A stretch of DNA of 64,000 nt from Symbiodinium sp. CCMP2592 (GCA_905221615.1 CAJNDT010000611.1:62001-126000); one strand, 5' to 3'; shown: positions 49,457 to 62,271, numbered from the stretch's first letter. Notes: generated by a model not told the origin, from the sequence alone. Numbers and translations are program-made.

Positions 49457-50302
49457 TCAGGAACCCGGAGAGCGGAGGCCCGAGGCGGTCTGTACAAAGC
49501 CCGCCCGCAGGAGCCAAGCGCCAGCAGGTTCAAGAGCCGCCAGTGCCACAGCAGAGGCACGGAGACGCACAGGGTGCGCCGCAGAGGTCTGAGCGAAGGT
49601 CCCCAAAATATCGCAACTGGTCTCAAGCCAGCGCATGAACTCCGACGCAGCGGCCAGAGGCAAGCTGCAAGTGAAGGGATACGCGTATCCCTGGAGCGGG
49701 GGATCGTCGATGCTGAAGGCGGCAACCTCCCCAGTCAGGACGAAAGGGAGCTGACACGCCGGCCTCCAGTCAAGCGCCTCGAAGACATCCACGCTTCCAC
49801 CGTTGGCGCGAGAAACTCGAAAGTCATCGCAACACAACTGTGGATCGAGCATGAGTTTCACGTCCTCTGCTACCTCTGCCACACCGGGGGCTGCACCTGG
49901 CGTGGACGCCCAAAGGTCGACCGTGGCTCGAAGAACGGAGAGGGGCTCGATGAAGTCCTTGATGACACCCCAAGCCGTGTCGCAGTCAGCGCAATCGAGC
50001 GCCTGCAAAGTCTCCAGCAGTCCTTTATGATAAGTAGCAGGGTCAATCACAGCATGACCCCCAGACATCACTCCTGGGACTCGAAGAGGGAGGGCCAGGG
50101 CATGCATAGCCGGAAGGGACGCAGAGTCTGGCCGAAAGGAGCCCCATGCTTTCCGGCAGGGGGCGCTGCTGAGGAGGTGCCGGCGGAGCCGGGCCGGCTT
50201 TGCAAAGCACTTGCCGCATCCCAGGCACAGCCTGTCGTGGGTGCCGGCCATCTGGGAGGTGACGAGTCGGTAGCCATGCTTCTTAAAGAAAGAAAAGTAT
50301 TA
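49457..50302 (-). CDS. zinc-finger ORF, likely retroelement-derived
   Basis: The open frame runs from about 50302 to a stop near 49457, with an ATG at 50251. Near its start it has a zinc-knuckle or finger-like pattern, CLGCGKCFAKPARLRRHLLS followed by SAPC (C-x2-C ... H ... C). The rest is Ala/Leu-rich and globular (LDWRPACQLPFVLTGEVAAF). It is far more GC-rich than its surroundings. Similar fingers occur in LINE-type proteins of dinoflagellates, so a transposon fragment is likely; no reverse transcriptase is visible. The plus strand is also open (49334-50410) but reads less naturally. Confidence 0.5.
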
Positions 50303-50531
50303 CCGGACCAGGGCTTCGAGGCTTTCAAGAATAGATCGGAAATTCCACTGGCAAAGCCCCAAATTTCTTCAGGTCCCTATACCGGAAAGCCCTGCACAAA
50401 CCTTACATGACCCTTCAAGGACCCCTAAACCTAGAACCCTAAACCTTAAATCCAAAAACCCTGTAAACCCTATACCCTAAGCCCCTATATCTTAACCCCC
50501 TAAGCCCCCATAAACCCTACGCAGTTCTACA

Positions 50532-50653
50532 ACTTAAAGGATCATGGGACTTAGCAATTGGGCTTATAAGTAAGGTAACTACAGCTATGATTTCTTATAA
50601 CTCTAATTAAGGTACTTATAACCCTACTTACTAAGTCCCATGATCCTCCGAGT
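50532..50653. repeat. palindromic element F2
   Basis: GGATCATGGGACTTAGCAAT at the left pairs with AAGTCCCATGATCC at the right. It is followed directly by a CCCTAAA/CCCTAGA array (50700-50850). Confidence 0.85.
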
Positions 50654-50856
50654 CCTTCATCTGCTCTTTAGGGTTTCATGTAGGAACCTGATTAAGAAAA
50701 AACCCTAAACCCTAGACCCTAAACCCTAAACCCTAGACCCTAAACCGTAAAGCCTAAACCCTAAACCCTAGACCCTGAACCCTAAACCCTAGACCCTAAA
50801 CCCTAAACCCTAAAGCCTAAACCCTAGACCCTAAACCCTGAACCCTAAATCCTGAC

Positions 50857-50950
50857 CTGCCTCATGGATCTGGTGCTTCGCATTCTCCCCGTACGCGCGA
50901 CGCTCGCACTGGGGAGATTCAAAGAGACGCCTCGACGTGGAAGCCACTTC
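50857..50950 (-). CDS. unidentified minus-strand gene, exon
   Basis: The exon encodes EVASTSRRLFESPQCERRAY GENAKHQIHEA. It lies between a TGAG acceptor at 50951 and a GTCAGG donor at 50856, and ends in phase 1. The composition is typical of coding sequence and quite unlike the telomere-like repeats on both sides. Confidence 0.6.
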
Positions 50951-52705
50951 CTCAGGGTTTCTGAAGGGCTGAAGGCTAGTAGGGTCTACAAGGTTAGGGT
51001 ATGTGAGGTAAGTTTAAGGCTTATAGGGTTTAGGGTGAATGTGGAAGCCACTTCCTCAGATTCAGGGCTCGGCTTAGGGTAGTTCAGGGCGTTTGTGTTT
51101 TCACTGTTGTTCAAACGGCTCATGTCACTCTTTCCTCGCTTGGTCTTGAGGTCTACGGCTCAACAGGTCTTGAATAAGACTTACGATTGCTTCAGTTGCT
51201 TGACTGTCACCAGGCTACAGAAAGACTTAGTGCCCAATGGGGTAAGGGCCCCAAAATGTCGCTTCCGCCTCTCTAGAGGTGCAGCCGAGCTTCCTGTGCG
51301 CTCTTATTGTCGTCGACAGGATCATCGCCTCGGCTGGCCCCGATAATCTTCGGAGCATTTTTAAAACCTAAACCCCAAATGGGCATCCTCCACCTAGCTA
51401 CCCTAAACTGTGAAACCCTAAACCCCAAGCCCCAAACCTTGAACTCTCAAACCTCCAAACTTCTCAGAAACCCCTTAACGCAACCATTGTACCCGTACAG
51501 ATCGTGTAGTACCCTTACAGTACCCTTCTAGAAACCCTTAAAGGGACCCTTATTATAGCACCCTTACAGTACCCTTCTAGAAACCCTGAAAGGGACCCTT
51601 ATAGTACCTTTACAGTACCCTCCTAGAACCCTTAAAGGGACCTAGGTACCCATGTCGTCAAGCAAAAGCGGAGAGCTGTCAGAAGCAGCAGGCTTACGGC
51701 TGGCTCCTCTCGGCGATTCTGGCAGCGGTGCCTGAAGGGTTGCGTAGGGTTTCGATGCTTCCGTAGGGTTTTGTATGATTTCTATAAGGGTTATACGGCT
51801 GTACATGCTACGACTGCTGCTACTGCTCCCAAACCACATATCCCCACTGCGGAAATAAACTCAAGCGGCAACACCTCAGAGCCAGCAGACCTTGAGACGG
51901 CCGAAAACTTCAAACCCTCCATCCCCACTTAACCCCGACACGACATCGGTAATCACAAATCTGAACGCTGATGCATCGCGACCTTGGCAGCCTTTGCGCC
52001 AAGATGGGGCGACAGGGTGCTTCCTGATTCGTGGAGCGACTGGCCTGGCATTTGTCGTTGGTGCTCGAGGGTGAAGACAAACAGTTGAGGATTTTGGGTG
52101 AAACATTGTAACGTTTCGGGTCTGAGCCAAGGGTTCTTCCAAGCTTTCGGATGCCTGTATTTGCGACTTTCGGACTCACTGATATCGTGTAAGTTTCATG
52201 TTGGGCATGGTTCTTTAAACTCAGACTAGGCAAACAAGGCATACCTCTGTCCCCAAGAATGCGACGTGCTCGCATCAAGCAAAACCCTTGACAATAGATG
52301 AATCGGGATGAACGACAAAACCCTAAACCCTAAACCCCTAAACCCTAAACCCTAACTTGAACATACATGGCAGGCTTGTTTCAGGCCCGTGCACCTTAAG
52401 TTAAAACACAACCTAAACCCTGATCCCCCTCCCTCAAGAACGACATGGGAGACCCCATCGTTGCTAAGCAGCCACCATTTGAGGTTGGGAGTCCGGCCTC
52501 TGGTGTAAAAAGGGCCTTTGCCTAGAGGCTCCAGAAAAAGGTTCCATTATGGAACTAAGATGTTCTTTCGGGGCCTAATTCCATAATGGTACTAGACATG
52601 GAGCCTCTGGGTTAAGAATCTAATAGGCTTGGGGGGGCCGGCATATAGCATATTTATAGCGAGGAACCCCGACGAAGAATCTAGGCATCGATTCAGCCCT
52701 TCAGT

Positions 52706-52851
52706 TGGGTCTTCGAGTGTTAGAGGTTGGATACTGCCCCCATACACTAACAGTCTATAATAAGGCTACTATTATACTATTAAAGGCCTAATATATCAAT
52801 GTTATGGATATTGTCCAACTGTCACTGAGAGTGGGCAGTATCCAAGTTAGA
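52706..52851. repeat. palindromic element with 8-bp flanking duplication
   Basis: The element TTGGATACTGCCC...GGGCAGTATCCAA (52714-52843) is flanked by GTTAGAGG on both sides. This duplication is shorter than the 16 bp of the F1 and F3 copies, so at least two insertion mechanisms may be present. Confidence 0.75.
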
Positions 52852-52974
52852 GGTTCTGCCGGGATGTTGGGTTGAGGGACACCCCGTCACGCTTTGTAAA
52901 AGAAAAAAAACAAACGCCAACGCCTGCACCGGGGTTACCCCAACACGTGAACATAGCCCTAAACCCTAAAATCT

Positions 52975-53590
52975 CACAACCTGAAGAATGAATCCCTAAA
53001 CCCCTAAACCCCTAATTAAACCCCTAAACCCAAAACCTTCAAACCCAAACCCCTAAAGCCCAAAACCCCTAAACCCCTAAACGATAAACCCCAAAACCTT
53101 CAAACCCAAACCCCTAAAACCCAAAACCCCTAAACGATAAACCCCAAAACCTTCAAACCCGAACCCCTAAAACCAAAAACCCCTAAACCCCTAAACGATA
53201 AACCCCAAAACCTTCAAACCCAAACCCCTAAAACCCAAAACCCCTAAACCCTAAACGATAAAACCCAAAACCTTCAAACCCAAAACCCAAAACCCCTAAA
53301 CCCAGACCCCCTAAACCCCCTAAACGATAAAACTCAAAACCCCTAAACCTCAAACCCTAAACCCCAAACCCCTAAACCCCTAAACCCTAAACCCCAAACC
53401 CCCTAAACGATAAAACCCAAAACCTTCAAACCCAAACCCCTAAACCCCTAAACCCAGACCTCCTAAACCCAAACACCCTAAACCCAAAAACCCTAAAACC
53501 AAAAAAACCCTAAAACCCAAAAACCCTAAAACCCAAAAACCCTAAAACCCTAAAACCCAAAAACCCAAAAACCCCAAAAAACCCTAAAAT
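52975..53590. repeat. telomere-derived satellite, unit about 60 bp
   Basis: Units share AAACCTTCAAACCCAAACCC and CCTAAACGATAAACC, repeated about six times between 53030 and 53420. The array then degenerates into CCCAAAAA words. It is independent of the 68-bp array at 11.7-12.1 kb. Confidence 0.85.
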
Positions 53591-55111
53591 CCAAAGCCTG
53601 CGGCTGCGCGCTCTCGGGGCAACCCTCGCCTCGAAGCCTCGTGAGGCTCGGGGGCCGAGTATTTTTGAGGCTTAGGGTTTTAGGGTCTAGGGGTTTAGGG
53701 TTTAGGGGCTTAGGGGGTTTAGGGTTTAGGGTTTAGGGTTTAGGGTTTTAGGGTTTAGGGCTCTAGGGCTCCTTATTATGGTTTCTATATATAGTACCCT
53801 TAAAAGGTAGCTTAGGGTTTTAGGGTTTACTTGTAGCCGAGAAGACCTACCTTTGTCGGGTTCCTTATTATGGTTGGTTTAGGGGTTTAGGGTTCAGGGG
53901 TTTAGGGTTTTAGGGTTTAGGGGTTACCTATTCTGTCATGGCTGCCTTCAAGGGCTCTATGTTGTTGAAAAAGTTCTAAATTGAGGGTCCTATCGTGGGT
54001 ACTCTGGGTTCTACCTATAGTCTCCATGGTAGTTCCTTTTTTTGGTTTACCAAAATCTCTATTATAGGGTCCTAACCATAAAACTGGTTAACCACAAAAA
54101 CGACCTACAATGGAGACCATAGGTAAGGCTGTATGTTCAGGTTTAGGGTTTAGGGCCTTAAGGTTTGCATAGGATCTTAGGGTAAGGGTTTTAAGGCTTA
54201 GGGGTTTAGGATTTCAGGCTTATAGGGATTAGGATTTTAGAGTTCAACTGTTTAATTAGCGTTTTAGAGTTTACGGCTTTAGGCTGGAGGCATTAGATAT
54301 TTCAGGGTCCCCAGAATCAACCCTGTCTTGCATGCCGAAACCCGCTAGACCCCCAAACCCCACAACCCCAAAGCCCGATACCTAAAATCGTCAAAACTAA
54401 ACCCTCAAACCCCTAAACCCCTGAACCCCTAAACCCCAAACCCGAAACCCCCAACCCCCTGAACCCCAAACCCCCAACCCCAAAACCCCGAAACCCTAAA
54501 CCCTAACCCCTAAACCCCTGAACCCTTGAACCCTAACCCCCAAACCCCTAACCCCTAACCTCTAAACCCCTGAACCCCTAAACCCTAACCCCCAAACCCT
54601 AAACCCCTAACCCCTAAACCCCTGAACCCCTAAACCCTAAACCCTAACCCCCAAACCCTAAACCCCTGACCCCTAAACCCCTGAACCCCTAAACCCTAAC
54701 CCCCAAACCCTAAACCCCTAACCCCCTGAACCCTAAACCCCTAACCCCTAAACCCTAAACCCCTAAACCCTAAACCCTAAACACAGACCCCTAAACCCTA
54801 GACCCTAAACCCCTGAACCCCAAACCCTAGACCCTAAACCCAAACCCCCAAACCCTAGACCCTAAACCCCTGAACCCTAAACCCCTAAACCCCTAAACCC
54901 AGACCCCGAAACCCTCAGTTTCAAAGGACGTATGCCTCTAGGTCAAAGAACTACAATTCCGACAAGATCTCAAACCTTGAGCAGGGCCCCTGAAGCTCTC
55001 TAAACCCCGAAACGGTTTAGGGCTCTAGAGTTTAGGGCTTAGGGTTTGGGTTTAGGGTAAGCCCTAAACCCTGAATTCCTAAAACCCTTAAGGTTTAGGA
55101 CACAGAGCTGC

Positions 55112-55180
55112 CTTCTCCGCTGCATGGCTGTAGGCGGCGATGCGCATTCCCAGTTCTTCGGAGATGAGGCTGGAACGAAC
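55112..55180 (-). CDS. unidentified minus-strand gene, exon
   Basis: This 69-bp exon encodes VRSSLISEELGMRIAAYSHA AEK in phase 0. It lies after a GTGCAG acceptor and before a GC donor (GCAGCT) at 55111. The sequence looks amphipathic-helical. Confidence 0.6.
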
Positions 55181-56882
55181 CTGCACACGAAGCTTTTGAG
55201 CTTTTTGTAAGTTAATTGCTCGGCTTGTGTCTTGGGGGGGCTTCATGACGTTTTGGGGTGCAGGGTTAGGGCTTAGGCTCTTTCTGGAACTCTAGTACGG
55301 CTGTAGACGGGTTGTTTCCCACGATGTATCGATATCTTCTGTGGGGTTACTACGGTTGATGATATAAATCCTGCATTACCCATAATAAGGAATATATGGG
55401 AATTCTAGTATATTCCTTATTATGGGTCATGCAGGATTTATATCATCAACAGTAGTTTGAGACATCCACTGTTTTGGTGATGCGGAAACTCTGGACCCTC
55501 GTCCAGAATAACCTAGACTCGATAGTCTCAACACACACACACACACAGTGGTCCTAGCCTCGGATCGAGCAAAATCAGGATTCTCAAAGGGTTCTGTAAG
55601 AAACAATCGGAATGCCACCCGTAGCCTCCAGCCCTATTAAAAAGGTGTGGCAAGTTCCAGAAAGAATGCCTGCTTCCATCGAACGTCATCGACGGGACTG
55701 TTGACTTGAACCTCACCACCATACCCTAAGCCCTCAACGCTTAACCCAAAGCTCCAAAACCATCGCCCCACCCGTTACTCAGTGGGTAGACTTTGAACAC
55801 CCGGCCTGATGGATGAGAGAGTCCATCCCCAAAAGTCCCTGTTTGCTTCCTAGCAGATGCCTTGAGGGACAAAGCCTGCTGGCAACGGCCGCGCGATGGG
55901 GATGGGAAGCTGCATGATTATTGTGACAGCAGTATTGTAGAGAGGGTTTAGGATTGAGGGTCTAGGGCCTCTAGGGACTCTAGGGTTTCGGATGATCCAT
56001 TTGTGTACAGGAGTGTTTACTTTTGTGGCTAATCACTACCGACCTACATTCCTCAAAATCAGTGCCGCTAACACTATTTCCTTTGCTTTCTGACTTTGCA
56101 ACTGCCAACGTCATAAAACCAAAAGCCCAAAATCTAAAACCGCAATGATGCCGCTGTTCTTGCTGCTCCTATATACGGAGGTCTGATATACCAAGTACTG
56201 TCTACTTCGAAGCCAGTGCGACATCCTGTTCTCGTGGGTCAATGCCCAGACCCCTTTGGGAGGATCCGACATGAAGACGCCTTAAGTGGAGTCGCATGAA
56301 GTACCCACGTTGTGGCCATTACAGTACGATTGCTTGAGTGGGACGTTTTCAGTAGCAGATATTGGAGTCTCTGGCCATAGTCTCCATTGTAGTTCCTTTT
56401 TTTGGGTTAACCAATTTTATGGTTAGGATTCTAAAATAGAGATTTTGGTCAATTAACCCAAAAAAGGAACTACAATGGAGACTATAGGTATGGCCAGCAA
56501 TATCCAGGCTAGGAGACAGCGATGCTACTGCTGCCATACCTTCCGAATTGCGCGATGACTCCTGGCACCATAATGCTGCTTGTGTGTACGTAGGGTTAGG
56601 GCGTAGGCGTAGACATGAGTTTTAGTGATTATGCTGCAATGCTGCCCTGACTAGAGGTATTTACAGAAATTTACAGGTTCACGCTGAGTGTAGAAAACTA
56701 TGATCAACGCAGGCCTGGAAACGGGCCCTTAGTTTGGATCCCCCTCTCTCCTATAAGCGTGTTTGATCTAGTGTTACGGACTTCTGTCTCAGCACTCCAC
56801 AAGCGGACTTGCACTCTACCTTTGAAACTCTGATAACAAAAAAATCGAAAGCACTTCTACAACCCCATACAAACCCTCTCAC
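55181..56882. other. repeat-rich interval
   Basis: An F4 palindrome (55349-55454), a short CA microsatellite (55530-55547) and an F5 palindrome (56375-56490) are present. Open patches near 55840-55915 occur but no exon has convincing borders. Confidence 0.5.
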
Positions 56883-56971
56883 CCAGTGACGAAGGCATCG
56901 GGGCGAGAGTCCGGGAGCCACACCACATCGTACTGCTCCACGTTCCGGAAAGCTGGAAAGTGAGGTAGCTC
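56883..56971 (-). CDS. unidentified minus-strand gene, exon
   Basis: The exon encodes ELPHFPAFRNVEQYDVVWLP DSRPDAFVT and ends at a GTGAGA donor at 56882 in phase 2. The acceptor TTGAAG is only six bases from the end of the F1 element at 56978-57090, so the intron's 3' end is essentially the element. Not recognised. Confidence 0.65.
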
Positions 56972-56977
56972 CTTCAA

Positions 56978-57090
56978 CCCAGACCTTCCAAAATCCCTTA
57001 ATTAAGGAATAATTATACCTTAAATCTTATTAGGGATCCTAGTATAATTTAAAGTATATTCCTTAATTAAGGGGTTTTGGAAGGTCTGGG
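56978..57090. repeat. F1 palindromic element adjoining a splice acceptor
   Basis: Ends CCCAGACCTTCC and its complement. Its left end is six bases from the inferred acceptor of the minus-strand exon at 56971. Confidence 0.85.
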
Positions 57091-58797
57091 TCCTTTGAGG
57101 CATCCCTTAAAGGGTTCTCTTAAGCGTTCCTTTGAGAGCTACTACCAGGGTTTACCAAGACTGTAAGGGCTTCCAAAAACCTAAACCCTAAACCATAAAG
57201 GCTGATATGATGGTTCCTATAAAGTCATAGAGGCTACTACCCAAAGGCTCCATAGTAGTTCCTTCTTGGGATTCCCTTATAGGATTCTATATATGAAACC
57301 CAAGAAAGAGCTAGGGTACTTGAAGGCTCATGGGACTTAGTAAGTAAGGTTATAAGTAGGTTATAATTAGGATAACCCCACTTAGGGGACTTATAACCCC
57401 AGTTATAACCTCCTTACTAAGTCCCATGATCCTCTAAGTACTGTCGTTTTCATGGGGCTCCTGGCTCCGAAAAGCGAAGATGGGCTTTAGGCCACGAAGG
57501 TCAGGAGCGGCGGTGTTTCTTTGGGGCTGTGCGGCTCTTCTTTAGGGTACCTACTAGTCTATATAGGAGATCCTAACCATAAAACTAGGTACCTTCAGGC
57601 ACCTCCAGGGCTAAGGTTTAGGGCCTCATGGTTCAGCAGGTTTAGGGGTGATGAATCGGATTGTCCTTAGTAAACCCTAAAATAGGTGCCTTGGGCGCTT
57701 GATGCCCCCGGGAAATAGAAATTGAAACTTATGTATCATATACAGCTTAAAGAGCGAGTTTCGGACAAGGGATCCGGAAACCTTACCTGAACCTCCGAAT
57801 GCCCAGGCACTTCGTTAAGGACAGGTTATTCGTGGAGACAACGGCTTGCATCGAAAACTTCACCGTAAACATGTACGTTATTTAGGGCGAGTCAGGCCTC
57901 AACCCAAAAACCCTCAACCCTAAAGCCCTACTAAGCCATCCTAAACTACAAACCCCTAAACCCTAAACCCCAAAACCCTAACCCCGGAGCGCGTGAACTG
58001 AATCACTCCTCACCCGGCTTCTTCGTCAAGGTGACGAGGAGATGAAGGCCTCGCTTAGGCTTTCGGGTTTAGGACTTTGGGCTCAGGGTTCAGTGGTTTA
58101 GGGTTTAGGGTTTCTGCTTTAGGGTTTAGAGTTTAGGGGTTTAGGGTTTCGGGGTATAGGGCTTCGGGGTTTAAATAGGGATACGGGGTTTAACTAGGAA
58201 ATTGGGGTGGTAATTACCAGCATCGGCCATGCATGCTAGAGTAGTCATCATGCTACGAGTAGCTACCAGTAGCTCTGTTACAGCCACCACGACCTAGGTG
58301 AGGTGAAACGCGGTCACCGCCAGGACCAGCGCCAGCGTCATTGCACATCTGACACGAATGCTGGTTGAGCTACACAGCGTACGTATTGGCATGTCAAAAA
58401 AACCCCAAACCAGCAACCTTGGCATAGGCCTGCAGGGGCCACTACATGCCGTTCCTACATATTATGAGCATGGATAACAAGATGCGTTCGTTGTCACGAA
58501 GAAAAGCTACTCCGGAGAGTAACACAAGAGCTGAAACATCTGTAAATCATATTGAGTGCCCGTTGGTGCGAAAGCTCCGACGGCCAGGGTATGCTATCAA
58601 GGCCCAAATACTTTTACGTCGGTTGTGCCGGTCTTTGTTGCCATGAGTTTGCAGCTATATAATGTTTTCTGGAGAACCCTGGAGAACCCTAAGGAACCGC
58701 ATAGGGGACCGTAGTGACAACGAGCTGAACTGATCGCACTCTACACCCTAAACAGTAAACCCAGAGCCCAGAACCCTAAATCCTACATCCTAACCCC
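57091..58797. other. repeat-rich interval
   Basis: It contains an F2 element (57318-57440), telomere-like words (58080-58160) and exon-like patches at 57455-57530 and 58014-58049. The latter lies between a GAG acceptor and a GTGAGG donor on the minus strand, but two frames are open. Confidence 0.5.
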
Positions 58798-58888
58798 CCC
58801 GAGGGGCCGTCTGGTGTTCAGAATGTGAGGCTGGCAAACCGCGGCAATTGCGCCTCTGTGCCTGTTCAGCAGACGTTCCAGAAGCCTC
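58798..58888 (-). CDS. unidentified minus-strand gene, exon
   Basis: After a CTGCAG acceptor the minus strand reads RLLERLLNRHRGAIAAVCQP HILNTRRPL. The donor is not clear. The Leu/Arg-rich helix-like sequence fits the style of the other minus-strand exons in this region. Confidence 0.5.
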
Positions 58889-59159
58889 CTGCAGAAGGAA
58901 CATAAATCGGGAATTGTGGCTAGAGTTCGGGGTTTTGGGCCTCTGTAGTAGCCAGTTTATGGAGAACGTTGGTTTACCGAAGTTGTAATTTGCCCTGTGA
59001 TGGAAAGGAAGCAGAAAAATCGTGTATCACAGGCAGAAATATCATAGACTGTCTGTATCGATTTGAGCCTTGGATGGGGCGACCTGCGCCGGACCGTAAA
59101 CCAGAATTGTAGTAAACCATACCTTAACCCCGATTAGCCCACCTCCTTTTCTAGACCCA

Positions 59160-59268
59160 AGAGTAACCTAGGAATAAAAAGGGTGCCCTTTTTGGTTTAA
59201 AGGGGCTTATAAGGGAACCTGAACCCTTAAAAAGGGAATAAGGGCCTACTCTAGGTCCTAGTTTTAAT
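59160..59268. repeat. dispersed element F8, copy 2
   Basis: It is collinear with 13200-13305 and differs by only a handful of bases. It is bounded on both sides by unrelated sequence. Confidence 0.85.
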
Positions 59269-59850
59269 GACCTATGGAATCACAAGTAGCTAAGCCCCAA
59301 GCACTGGACGCCTCGCGGCTCTATCCCCATTTCGTATTTGGCTCAGACATATGGGTGGTTGTCAAAATCAGGGTCCCTTTGGGGGTCCTTATCATAGTAC
59401 AGCACGTAATATTTAGGGTACCAAAAAAGGGACCATAATTTTGACAACCACGCATATAGTAAACTCGGCCCTCCCCAGAACATACAGGGGATTTCGACCG
59501 GCCGCTCCGATCATCAAGAAGGAACCTGCACCACCTCATGCCAGGCCGCAATGGCAACTACCGCTAATAATCTAATGACTCATATATTAAGGCTTTTGGG
59601 CCCAAAAACCATACTACGCAAGGCTTTTGGGCTATGTTGATCCCCAGGGTACTCTACCGACATGACATGAGGGCGGAGCAGCATGCAACAATAGAAACGC
59701 AGCTCCGGCCGCGAGAAAGCTTCTAGCAGCCCTTTCTGAATCTACGCTAATCCGAAAAGAGGGTACACCCTTTAAGTTGGTACGTAGGGTTGGAAGTTGA
59801 ATAGTTATAATTGGAGCCACCCGCAGTTTCGCGAAAGAAAGCGAGAGGGC

Positions 59851-59894
59851 CTCGGTGCTTCGTGCGTCAGTGCTTCCGCTGCGTCGGTCAGCAC
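59851..59894 (-). CDS. possible exon of the minus-strand gene
   Basis: The patch reads VLTDAAEALTHEAP after an AAAG acceptor at 59895 and ends at a possible GC donor (GCCCTC). It is short, so confidence is limited. Confidence 0.4.
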
Positions 59895-60601
59895 CTTTTT
59901 TGACAGATCTACTACCCTAAGGGTCCATGTACCCACACAGTCTATATATTGGCCTTAAAGTACTCCCTATATAGGTACATTGGGCCCAAAGTATATGCTA
60001 TCTGGGCACATGGACCCTTAGGGCTATAGTCTATAGGGTTTATGTATACCTCTAGACTCTACAGTATACAAATGCGGCCCAAAAGGGCTCCTATTTATGT
60101 GTTTGAAAGGAAAAACGAAAAATACAAATTAGATAGGTACATGGGCGCATAGGGTTAACTTGAAGGCTGGGAGTCAGGGAATTAGGAATGTCTAGGATGC
60201 AGTTTCGGGCTTAGGGCTTAGTTTGGGTTTGGGGTATCTGCCGTCAGAAATCTTGAGACACCTGCACGGATACTACAGTGAGTACAGTGTTCGGGAGGTC
60301 ATATGATATGCATATATTGAAGGCAGTACCAAATCACCAAGCTATCAACCTTATAATGCAGAAAAGCTGGGCGAGCTGGAGACGTCGTGGATGTAGGAGG
60401 CATCACCCGTCTCAACAAGTTAACTGGATGAGCCTGCACAACATTGAGAAATTGGAAATAGGTAGTGCATGTCAGTCATACGGCTACGAGGCTTCCCAGC
60501 GTCTCTCTGAAACCCTGCTGTACCGAACCTGACATGTCCATGCTTAAATGCCAAACCCAAAAGATTTGACGGGCCGGCTCAGCAACTACGCCCTCCAACC
60601 T

Positions 60602-60723
60602 ACTTGGAAGGGCACGGGACTTAGTAAGTAGGTTATACGTAGGGTTATAAGTACCCTAAATGGAGTTACCCCAATTACAACCCTACTTATAATCTACTTA
60701 CTAAGTCCCCTGTCCATCCAAGT
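60602..60723. repeat. palindromic element F2
   Basis: CTTGGAAGGGCACGGGACTT at the left pairs with AAGTCCCCTGTCCATCCAAG at the right. It is closely related to the copy at 9296-9417. Confidence 0.85.
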
Positions 60724-62271
60724 ATACCACACCAGAAGGGCAAGGATTATATAGGATTATAATTAGGGCCCTATTATATTCCTATTATACCACTATTACA
60801 GGGTGGGGGCAGCTTCTAAGTTATAGTCCTCCGAGCCGAAGCCGCAAACAAGTACAGGGAACTCCAGAAAGTTGGAATATGGTTTCATGGTAGGATACCC
60901 TATAATTTACCATAGAAGGGTTAGGATAATAATATTCCAACTTTCTGGGTTTTACCGTAATTCAAAACCACTGGAGCACGGAACCAAAAAGGCCTTCACC
61001 TCGAGACCCTCGGTCATTTCCTTTGTGATACACGGGCCTTAGGCAAGCTGGCCTCAATCATTAGAAAAGGGTTTTTGAGAATATAACCGGTGCAACCATG
61101 AAAAGGACATCTAAGGAATAATGTTTGTAGTTATCCCTGCTCCTGTGATATCTAATCTAAACCTGCTATTTAGGTAACTGGGGCCCTAAGGTATTCCGGC
61201 TTCTGTATTCTGCTTTCTCCTGGGGGCCCGGCAAGAAGCCCCCGCACTCCTGGTGGAAGGCAGTTCAACCAGCTGGCAACAGCCTCAGCGCTCACTGGGC
61301 GATGGCGCTACGGTTTGGGGTTAGGGTTTATTTAGGGCTATGGGACCCTAGCCGGAAAACAGGTTACTAAACAATACACTACACAACTGTTCTATAGGGT
61401 TTCGAGGTGCCTCATGAAATGTTACAGGGTTCTCTATGGGCTCTGGAAGGTTTTTATATAGGCTCTATCAGGGCACATAGGGTGTGCATTGTCCAGATAA
61501 TCCAAGATTGGAGGGTCTGGCACTCCTGCTCAATGGGGGAATGGCCATGCTCAATCAAAGATCACCAACGCAATTTACAGGCCAGGCTAGATACTTACCA
61601 AAATTATGTCTTAGGGTTCCAGATTGTACATATGTTTTGCAGTATCCCAAACTCCTTTTCAAGCTATTGAGGCCTCTACACTATCCTCAGATTCCCAAGC
61701 TCTGAAGCAGCCATGGACTCTGCAACACTACCCTTCAATCACATCTGGCAAGCCATGTTCCCAGTGGTCCAGGCTTAACACCTAGTAGCCAGAAAGCTGG
61801 AACATCATTATCCTCGTGCCCTGAAGGTAAAGTATAAGAGATCCTAGCACTAATCCTCCTAAAACCGTGTTCCAACTTTCTGGCTTCTACCATACAAGGT
61901 CTACCTAAACCCTAAACCCTTCTAGGCTTAACGCCTACAAGGTCTAGGCCCAGGGAAGCGGGGGTTTGGGGATTTGCCGGGTCAACGTCGGCTCTAGAAG
62001 TCGCAAATGGGGTGGCCCACACAAACTCAACATCAGGTTTACCTGTAGCCGCAAAGACCTACCTCGTTGAGGAGCTATATACAGAAAGCACAATAAGGAA
62101 CCCTTAGAAGGTAGGTCTTTTCGGCTACAGGTAGGGTTTAGGAGCAACTTAGCAACCAACTCCGCAACTCCGCAGGCAGCATCCTCAGTCCTAGAACCCT
62201 GAGCAACAAGCCATGAACCCGAAAACCGTGAAGCGGGAAAACTCCGAACACAAAATGAAGCCTAACTATAG

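Larger units (their letters stand above)
50951..55111. other. telomere-like arrays and short exon-like patches
   Basis: Long CCCTAAA-type arrays fill 52320-52350, 52975-53590 and 54350-54910. The middle one is a tandem satellite whose unit of about 60 bp carries CCTAAACGATAAA. Orientation flips to TTTAGGG at 53660-53780. Palindromes occur at 52522-52610, 52714-52843 and 54012-54125. Open patches at 51095-51240, 51290-51350, 51660-51740 and 51960-52072 may be exons, but I cannot choose frame or strand. Confidence 0.55.

Noticed and set aside
49334..50410. Plus-strand ORF of 358 codons
   Set aside because: It is the complement of the zinc-finger ORF, begins in a TA microsatellite and has an Arg-rich composition typical of an antisense reading.
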